A DNA stretch of 5,715 nt, from the NCBI GenBank assembly GCA_041655055.1, contig JBBAGE010000140.1, positions 1-5,715 of the forward strand. Reading direction: 5' to 3'. Shown here piece after piece: positions 1 to 4,486 of the stretch. This DNA comes from JBBAGE01 sp041655055 (lineage in GTDB: Bacteria > Pseudomonadota > Alphaproteobacteria > Rhodobacterales > Rhodobacteraceae). A program made the translations under genes and the position numbers. A model generated the notes under the pieces. It saw nothing but the letters and a program-made list of their open reading frames with translations. It was not told the origin of the DNA and did not search any database. Numbering within the stretch: position 1 is the first letter of the stretch; the number at the start of each line of letters is the position of its first letter.

Positions 1-1898
1 GCCATGGCATTCACCGTGACCATGACGCCCGCCGGCCAATCGCGGACGGCTGCCAGCGCATTATGCAGCATCAGCGCGCCAAGCGCCCCGGTGCAATGAA
101 TAAACCGCGCCGCCGCGATCACCTGTTCGGGCGCAACGGGGCCTAGATCGGGATGATCCCAGCGCACCAGTGCTTCGCAAGCGCTGATACGCCCGGTTGC
201 AAGATCGATGATCGGTTGGAACACGCAGGTCAGATGCCGGTCGCGGATCGCGGCGGGCAGATCGCTGGCGATGCGCCGCTCGGCCACCAGGCTGCGGCCC
301 AGGGCGGCATTGTAATGTTCGATCCGGCCCCGGCCTTTGTCTTTGGCGAAATAAAGCGCGCGGTCGGCCTCCAGCTCTAGCCGGGCCATATCGGCTGTGC
401 CCGCGGGCGCATGGCTGACCCCCATCGAACAGGAAAGTTCGAGAACCTTGCCTTCATGGGTGAAATTCGCGCAAACGGCGTGCAAAATGCGTGCGGCCAG
501 CCGATCGAGCGTATCAGGCGCGACATCGAGGATGGCGACCAGAAATTCATCGCCCCCCTTGCGCGCAGCCAGCGCATCGGGGCCGATTTCATGGCGCAGC
601 CGCGCGGCCAGCGTGGCGATCAGCGCATCGCCCGCCATATGGCCATGGGTGTCATTCACGGTTTTGAGGTTGTCGGCATCGATGAACAGGAACACCGCCA
701 GCCCCGTGGCCCCGCTGGCGTTGAACGCCGCAAGCTGTTCGGCCAGTTCCTGATGAAAGGCGCCCGAATTGAGAAAGCCGGTCATCATGTCATGGGTGGC
801 AAGATAGAGCGCGTTTTCCTTGGCGTGATATTCCTCGGTGATATCGCGGGCAAAGCCTTGCATCCCGGTCATTTCGCCCTGGGCATTTACCGTTTTGCGC
901 AAGAAAAAGGTGAAAATCCGTTCATCAGCCGTTTCGGCGCGGATGCGCAGATCCAGTTCGATCTGGTTGGGCAGATCGGCAGGCGCGCGGGCAAGGGCGG
1001 CAAGGATCTGGGCATCGCCCGGCTTGTTGGCGCGCGCACCGGCCCGGCCCAAAAGCCCGCGCAGCGGCATACGTTCGGCCAATTGCCCCAGCCCCAACGC
1101 CGCGATCAGCCCGGGTGAGATTTCGCGCAGCACCAGATTTTCATCGCAGCGCCAGTACCAGATCAGGCTCGCGGCCTCATAATCGCCAAGCAGCGTGGCG
1201 ATGTCATCGCGTTGTGCAACGGCCTCGTCCCGGCGCATGATCTCGCCCAGCAGGATCGTGGCATTGACGACCAGCGCATGTGCCAGCAGTGCCAGAAAGC
1301 CCAAGGCGAGCGGCAGGGAGAGCCAGATCAGATCGGGGGGCAGGGCGGCAATCAGCCCGATGCCAATGGCTGCGGCAAAGCTCAGCCCCGCAAGCAGCAC
1401 CGCCCCCAGCATATTCGCGCCAATCGCCGCCACGACCGTCAGCGCGGTGATCACATAGCCGGCTGCGCCGGGGATCATGTGCAACCGCATCACCCATAGC
1501 GGCCCCAAGGTCAGGAAAAGCCCCGCCGCCATCGCCGCCAGAAGCGCGATACCTCCCATGCGCCGCATGTGCCGGTTGCGCGGCCGCTGCCAATAGCGGC
1601 AACGGCCAATGCCCAGCCCCAAGCCGAAAATCCCGGCTCCGGCCCAGATCATGCTGGGCAGCCGCATGCCGTGAAAGCGGATATCCACCGCAAGCGCCGC
1701 CATGGTGACCAGTGCCACAAGTGCCAGAAATCCCGGCAGCGCCCGGCAGATCGCATCGGTTTGCAGGGTGAACAGCCGGGCTTTGACCTCTGGCCCCAGG
1801 GGCTGGCGCGCCAAATCCGGCTGGTTCAGCCGCAAGAGCCGCAGCGCCACGATATCCGCCATCCCGCCCAGCCGCCCGATCCATGATCTGCGCGCCAT
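1..1898 (-). CDS. Membrane-bound PAS-GGDEF-EAL cyclic-di-GMP cyclase/phosphodiesterase (C-terminus cut by window edge)
   Basis: The frame is open from an ATG at 1898 to the left edge: 632 residues with no stop, and the C-terminus lies outside. The start is supported by AGGAG seven bases upstream. Residues 1-52 are probably cytoplasmic. About six hydrophobic segments follow between residues 54 and 214; I do not recognise them as a named sensor family. A PAS-like domain spans about 236-355 and ends in a typical RDITE junction. The GGDEF domain begins at H369-D370. It has metal and nucleotide residues D407, N415 and D416, a GH..GD stretch at 419-424, and GGDEF at 448-452. The inhibitory RxxD site is absent: residues 439-442 read GPDA. 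The EAL domain starts near 555 with QPI at 561-563, E575-A-L and N630 before the cut. Such proteins make c-di-GMP from GTP and/or hydrolyse it to pGpG, controlling the switch between motility and attachment. Which activity dominates cannot be told here. It is divergent from the SIMPL gene, with a CtrA-like box just upstream. Confidence 0.95.
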   Translation of the reverse strand, partial: MARRSWIGRLGGMADIVALRLLRLNQPDLARQPLGPEVKARLFTLQTDAICRALPGFLALVALVTMAALAVDIRFHGMRLPSMIWAGAGIFGLGLGIGRCRYWQRPRNRHMRRMGGIALLAAMAAGLFLTLGPLWVMRLHMIPGAAGYVITALTVVAAIGANMLGAVLLAGLSFAAAIGIGLIAALPPDLIWLSLPLALGFLALLAHALVVNATILLGEIMRRDEAVAQRDDIATLLGDYEAASLIWYWRCDENLVLREISPGLIAALGLGQLAERMPLRGLLGRAGARANKPGDAQILAALARAPADLPNQIELDLRIRAETADERIFTFFLRKTVNAQGEMTGMQGFARDITEEYHAKENALYLATHDMMTGFLNSGAFHQELAEQLAAFNASGATGLAVFLFIDADNLKTVNDTHGHMAGDALIATLAARLRHEIGPDALAARKGGDEFLVAILDVAPDTLDRLAARILHAVCANFTHEGKVLELSCSMGVSHAPAGTADMARLELEADRALYFAKDKGRGRIEHYNAALGRSLVAERRIASDLPAAIRDRHLTCVFQPIIDLATGRISACEALVRWDHPDLGPVAPEQVIAAARFIHCTGALGALMLHNALAAVRDWPAGVMVTVNAM

Positions 1899-1905
1899 TC
1901 TTTTG

Positions 1906-1910
1906 CTCCT
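1906..1910 (-). promoter_or_regulatory. Ribosome binding site of the GGDEF-EAL gene
   Basis: AGGAG on the minus strand lies seven bases before the ATG at 1898. It decides the start: the upstream ATG at 1938 belongs to another frame that only shadows this gene. Confidence 0.8.
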
Positions 1911-1942
1911 GCACCACCCGGGGTGATCTTGCGCCCAAATGG

Positions 1943-1958
1943 TTAACGATTTGTTAAC
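1943..1958. promoter_or_regulatory. CtrA-type binding site (TTAA-N7-TTAAC)
   Basis: The sequence shows TTAA, seven bases, then TTAAC, the full consensus for the alphaproteobacterial response regulator CtrA. Each half is GTTAACG (1942-1948 and 1953-1959), so the opposite strand also reads TTAA-N7-TTAAC. The box ends 45 bases from the start codon of the c-di-GMP gene and lies 154 bases from the SIMPL start, so the former is the likelier target. CtrA usually acts from boxes overlapping the -35 region. I could not assign a clear -10 hexamer. CtrA control is an inference from the motif. Confidence 0.65.
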
Positions 1959-1990
1959 GTTTGGCGGGTTGGCTGCGATCGTGCATCGGC

Positions 1991-2019
1991 AAAAACGCGC
2001 CGCCGCCCGGCGGATCGCG
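1991..2019 (-). terminator. Hairpin plus T5 reading on the minus strand (candidate intrinsic terminator)
   Basis: Read on the minus strand, CGCG, a two-base AT bulge and CCGCC form the left arm (2019-2000). GGGC is the loop. GGCGG and CGCG form the right arm, followed at once by TTTTT (1995-1991). That is nine G/C pairs plus a T-run, the usual shape of a Rho-independent terminator. No minus-strand gene ends here. It would act on a leader of the c-di-GMP gene, on antisense transcription out of the SIMPL gene, or on a small RNA from about 2020-2110. Chance folding in GC-rich DNA remains possible. Confidence 0.45.
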
Positions 2020-2024
2020 CAAAT

Positions 2025-2048
2025 TTGTGCTTATCAGCGTTGTGCTTA
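2025..2048 (+). repeat. Two direct copies of TTGTGCTTA, 15 bases apart
   Basis: The identical 9-mers lie at 2025-2033 and 2040-2048, and the second runs into the 12-bp palindrome. They lie 64-87 bases before the SIMPL start codon, a usual distance for an operator or activator site. No regulator is identified. Confidence 0.6.
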
Positions 2049-2068
2049 GCTAAGCGCTGCGCTTTCAT
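2040..2068 (+). promoter_or_regulatory. Candidate sigma70-type promoter for the SIMPL-PepSY operon
   Basis: TTGTGC (2040-2045) and TTTCAT (2063-2068) are separated by 17 bases. They match the TTGACA and TATAAT consensus at 3 of 6 and 4 of 6 positions. Transcription would start near 2075, leaving a leader of about 37 bases. The match is weak, and the call rests mainly on spacing and position. Confidence 0.3.
2044..2055. promoter_or_regulatory. Perfect 12-bp palindrome GCTTAGCTAAGC upstream of the SIMPL gene
   Basis: GCTTAGCTAAGC is identical to its own reverse complement. It lies between the two hexamers of the candidate SIMPL promoter, where a dimeric repressor would block RNA polymerase. 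I do not recognise it as the site of a known regulator family. Confidence 0.45.
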
Positions 2069-2097
2069 CACAAGGCGCTGTCGCATTCGGCGCTGCC

Positions 2098-2104
2098 AGA
2101 AAGG
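2098..2104 (+). promoter_or_regulatory. Ribosome binding site of the SIMPL gene
   Basis: AGAAAGG lies seven bases before the ATG at 2112. It favours this start over an in-frame ATG at 2025, which would add a 29-residue cysteine- and arginine-rich stretch in front of a clear signal peptide. Confidence 0.75.
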
Positions 2105-2111
2105 TATACTT

Positions 2112-2846
2112 ATGAAACGAACTCTCACATCCCCGGTTCACGCCGCGTTCGGGCTTTGCGCGCTGCTGATCGCAGGCCCCGCCCTTGCGCAGTCCGTGCC
2201 CCCGGATATGCCGCGCTCGACCATGACGATCAGCGCCAGCGGCACCGTTTCGGCGGAACCCGATCAGGCCCTGATCACCGTCGGGGTCGAAGGTGTCGGG
2301 CGCACCGCAGACGAGGCCATGCGCGACAATAACACCAAAATGGCTGCTGTCGTCGCCGCCATCACCGGATTTGGCGTGGCCGATCAGGATATGGCAACCA
2401 GCGGCCTCTCGCTGAACCCACGCTATGACCGCCGCCCCGAATCGGAACCACGGATCATCGGCTATCAGGTGTCAAACCAGATGACGATCACCGTGCATGA
2501 TATTGATACGCTTGGTGAAATCCTTGACGGTGTTGTCAGTGCCGGGGCCAATACGATCAACAGCGTGATGTTCGATCTGTCGGATAAATCCGCGTTGGAA
2601 CGCGAAGCCCGGATCGCTGCTGCCCAACAGGCGCGCGCCAAGGCCGGCGATTACGCCGATGCGCTTGGCACCGAAATTCTGGGCATCATCAATGTATCCG
2701 AACAGGGTTTCAGCCGGCCCTATATGGCGATGGACATGATGCGCACCGCCGAGGCAAGCGTCGGCGAAGTTCCTGTTTCCGCCCGGGATGTCGATGTGCG
2801 CGTCGATGTGACCGTCGTATTCGAGCTTTCTGGAAGCATTGAATGA
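2112..2846 (+). CDS. SIMPL domain (DUF541, YggE/BP26-like) periplasmic protein
   Basis: The product has 244 residues. Residues 1-26 form a signal peptide: Lys-Arg, then a hydrophobic core, then ALA before Q27. The mature protein is therefore periplasmic or surface-exposed. The SIMPL domain fills about 36-240. Family landmarks are the ISASG strand followed by PD at 50-51, the GYQVSN strand at 117-122, the SAGAN turn at 143-147, the alanine-rich helix at about 164-184 and the SEQG stretch at 196-199. The final strand near 227-239 ends the fold. The length is normal for the family. E. coli YggE is linked to resistance to oxidative stress, and Brucella BP26 is an oligomeric periplasmic antigen; no enzymatic activity is established. 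A short methionine-rich stretch (YMAMDMM, 204-210) precedes the last strand. The PepSY-like gene follows after 36 bases with no terminator between, so they are probably co-transcribed. Confidence 0.93.
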   Translation: MKRTLTSPVHAAFGLCALLIAGPALAQSVPPDMPRSTMTISASGTVSAEPDQALITVGVEGVGRTADEAMRDNNTKMAAVVAAITGFGVADQDMATSGLSLNPRYDRRPESEPRIIGYQVSNQMTITVHDIDTLGEILDGVVSAGANTINSVMFDLSDKSALEREARIAAAQQARAKAGDYADALGTEILGIINVSEQGFSRPYMAMDMMRTAEASVGEVPVSARDVDVRVDVTVVFELSGSIE

Positions 2847-2870
2847 ATTTTCATCCGTAACCTATTAAAA

Positions 2871-2874
2871 AGGA
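2871..2874 (+). promoter_or_regulatory. Ribosome binding site of the PepSY-like gene
   Basis: AGGA within an A-rich stretch lies eight bases before the ATG at 2883. It favours that ATG over an out-of-frame ATG at 2876. Having its own strong site in a 36-base gap fits the second gene of an operon. Confidence 0.7.
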
Positions 2875-2882
2875 AATGAAAT

Positions 2883-3134
2883 ATGAAAAACCCTATCCTG
2901 CCTTTTGTTGGTGTGATCGCCTTGCTTGCCGGTGCTGCTGCGGCCGATACGCCGCCGCCGGCCAATGCGCTGCCGCTGTCCCAGATCCTGCAAGGGATCG
3001 AGGCGGGCGGCGATGTCGCCTGGATCGACGAAGTCGATTGGGATGATGACGGTTATTGGGACGTCGAATATTACACGACCGACGGGCGCCAGGTCGATGT
3101 CAAGATCGACCCGCTGACCGGCGCGCGGCGCTGA
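2883..3134 (+). CDS. Small exported PepSY-like acidic protein
   Basis: The product has 83 residues and a signal peptide of about 21 (short basic start, hydrophobic core, AAAA before D22), so the mature protein is about 62 residues and extracytoplasmic. From about residue 31 it resembles a single PepSY unit: a helix (LPLSQILQGIE), a tryptophan- and aspartate-rich segment, the strand YWDVEYY, a DGR turn, and a strand ending in DPLTG. PepSY domains bind or inhibit proteases or act as small periplasmic partners; the role here is unknown. The segment from D52 to D60 is very acidic and has a DxDxDG pattern. The start is supported by AGGA eight bases upstream of the ATG. It is the second gene after the SIMPL gene. 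The family assignment comes from the pattern of conserved positions and is moderately sure; that this is a real exported protein is surer. Confidence 0.85.
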   Translation: MKNPILPFVGVIALLAGAAAADTPPPANALPLSQILQGIEAGGDVAWIDEVDWDDDGYWDVEYYTTDGRQVDVKIDPLTGARR

Positions 3135-3135
3135 T

Positions 3136-3165
3136 AAAACGCGGGCCGGGCCAACGCCCGGCCCG
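3136..3165 (-). terminator. Hairpin terminator in the convergent gap, best oriented for the aminopeptidase gene
   Basis: A perfect 10-bp inverted repeat (3142-3151 with 3156-3165, all G/C pairs) encloses a four-base loop. It starts six bases past the aminopeptidase stop codon. On the minus strand TTTT (3139-3136) follows two bases after the stem, as in an intrinsic terminator. On the plus strand the hairpin lies seven bases after the PepSY-like stop codon but lacks a T-run, so it would end the SIMPL operon only weakly or together with Rho. Confidence 0.7.
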
Positions 3166-3171
3166 ATGCCG

Positions 3172-4428
3172 TCAGGCCCATTCGCCTTGGCGAAACACCG
3201 GCGTGCGGCTGCCATCGGCGCCAATGCCGTCGATATCGATATGCTGCGATCCGATCATCCAGTCGATATGGATCACGCTTTTATTGCCGCCTTGGGCCGC
3301 GATCTGTTCCGGGCTGAGGTTCGCGCCATCGACAAAGCATTTGGAATAGCATTGCCCCAGCGCGATATGGCAAGCGGCATTTTCATCGAACAGCGTGTTG
3401 TAAAACAGCAGCCCCGACGCCGAAATCGGCGAGGAATGCGGCACCAGCGCCACTTCACCCAGACGCCGCGCCCCTTCATCCGAATCCAGCACCTTATGCA
3501 GCACGGCTTCGCCCTTTGATGCATGGGCTTCGACAATCCGGCCGCCTTCAAAGCGCACGCGGATATCGTCGATCAACGTGCCCTGATGCGATAGCGGTTT
3601 GGTGGCGCGCACATGGCCTTCGACCCGCAGGGCGTGCGGGGTGGTAAACACTTCTTCGGTCGGGATATTGGGATTGCACATGATGCCGTTTTTCGCCATC
3701 GACGCGCCGCCATGCCATTCATGCCCATCGGCCAGCCCCACCGTCAGATCCGTATCGGGGCCGGTGAAATGCAGCGCCTGAAAGCGGTGATCATTCAGCC
3801 AGCCACAGCGTGCGGCCAAAGCGGCATTATGCGCCTGCCAGGCGCCCACCGGATCATCACCCGTGACGCGCGACGCGGCAAAGATCGCCTCGGCCAGCCG
3901 GTGCACGGCCTCATCCTCGGGCAGATCGGGAAAAACCTGACGCGCCCAGGCGGTGCCGGGCCATGAAACGATATTCCAGTTGATATCAAACCCCGCAATT
4001 TTCGCGAGCGCGGGTTGGTAGGCCATGGAATTGGCCTTGTTCGCGCGCGCCACGCGGTCGGGATCCTGGGCTGCGAGCAGCATCGGATCATCGCCCACAA
4101 TCGCAAGGCGCGCGGTATTGGCGGCAAATGCCTCGGCCATACCAGCATAAAGCCAGCCGGGCGCGCGGTCGAAACTGGCGTCATGCGCGTGGCGATAGCG
4201 CGCAAGGGTGATTTCTTCGTCGGAAAAGAACGGGGTCACCAACCCGGCCCCGGCCCGATAAGCAGCAGCGGCGATCCGGCGCACCAGCGGCATCGCGGCG
4301 GCGGGCGCGGTGATCAGCAGATCCTGACCCTGTTGCAGGTTCAGCCCGACCTGAACCGCCACTTCGGCCAATGTATCAAGTTTGGCGGGATCAACAGGGG
4401 CGCGGGTGCTGGGGGGCTGATCGGACAT
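3172..4428 (-). CDS. M29 family metallo-aminopeptidase (AmpS/AmpT/PepS type)
   Basis: The product has 418 residues, close to the usual length of about 410 for M29 peptidases, and has no signal peptide, so it should be cytoplasmic. These enzymes remove N-terminal residues from peptides using two divalent metal ions (Zn or Co) and act as dimers. Landmarks in order are an N-terminal substrate-gate domain (about 1-230), the EWHGG turn at 237-241, NIPTEEVFT at 254-262, LGEVALVPH at 323-331, the NAACHIALG stretch at 350-358, and HIDWMIG at 387-393. E259, E325, H354, Y361, H387 and D389 correspond to the metal and active-site residues described for Thermus AmpT and Staphylococcus AmpS (from memory: E250, E316, H345, Y352, H376, D378). 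No key residue is missing. The ATG at 4428 has only a weak GGA eight bases upstream. It follows the phospholipase D gene by 58 bases on the same strand. Its likely job is peptide turnover. Confidence 0.95.
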   Translation of the reverse strand: MSDQPPSTRAPVDPAKLDTLAEVAVQVGLNLQQGQDLLITAPAAAMPLVRRIAAAAYRAGAGLVTPFFSDEEITLARYRHAHDASFDRAPGWLYAGMAEAFAANTARLAIVGDDPMLLAAQDPDRVARANKANSMAYQPALAKIAGFDINWNIVSWPGTAWARQVFPDLPEDEAVHRLAEAIFAASRVTGDDPVGAWQAHNAALAARCGWLNDHRFQALHFTGPDTDLTVGLADGHEWHGGASMAKNGIMCNPNIPTEEVFTTPHALRVEGHVRATKPLSHQGTLIDDIRVRFEGGRIVEAHASKGEAVLHKVLDSDEGARRLGEVALVPHSSPISASGLLFYNTLFDENAACHIALGQCYSKCFVDGANLSPEQIAAQGGNKSVIHIDWMIGSQHIDIDGIGADGSRTPVFRQGEWA

Positions 4429-4486
4429 GAGCGAATTCCATGGCTGTTATGTGGATTTCCCGACCATAAAGGCCGTGTGTTCCGGG
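4429..4486 (-). other. Short gap between the phospholipase D and aminopeptidase genes
   Basis: These 58 bases separate two genes on the same strand. I see no hairpin terminator and no clear promoter hexamers, so read-through from the phospholipase D gene into the aminopeptidase gene is the simplest reading. Confidence 0.5.

Larger units (their letters stand above)
1899..2111. other. Divergent regulatory intergenic region
   Basis: This 213-base region separates the minus-strand c-di-GMP gene from the plus-strand SIMPL gene. From left to right it holds the c-di-GMP gene's ribosome site, a double GTTAACG repeat matching a CtrA box, a hairpin followed by five T's on the minus strand, two copies of TTGTGCTTA 15 bases apart, a perfect 12-bp palindrome overlapping the second copy, two copies of GGCGCTG also 15 bases apart (2074-2080 and 2089-2095), and the SIMPL ribosome site. 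No convincing gene lies inside it. A short open frame running right to left across it has no clear ribosome site and an arginine-rich translation typical of non-coding GC-rich DNA. Confidence 0.8.

Noticed and set aside
411..1118. 235-residue plus-strand open frame
   Set aside because: It lies wholly antisense to the PAS-GGDEF coding region, which has an unmistakable domain match. GC-rich DNA often leaves such antisense frames open.
1204..1938. Long minus-strand open frame with an ATG at 1938
   Set aside because: It overlaps the membrane part of the c-di-GMP gene in another frame. Its translation is low-complexity Gly/Ala/Arg-rich without domain features, whereas the true frame gives clear membrane helices, PAS, GGDEF and EAL.
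2105..2110. TATACT as a -10 element for the SIMPL gene
   Set aside because: It lies two bases from the start codon, so transcription would begin inside the gene, and no -35 hexamer is visible at the right spacing.
2025..2111. Extended N-terminus of the SIMPL protein from an ATG at 2025
   Set aside because: It would put 29 Cys/Arg-rich residues before a good signal peptide. The ATG at 2112 has a good ribosome site, and the extension covers promoter-like repeats.
1943..2128. 61-residue minus-strand open frame across the intergenic region
   Set aside because: It has no clear ribosome site, an Arg/Gln-rich composition and no recognisable domain, and it overlaps the CtrA-like box and the hairpin.
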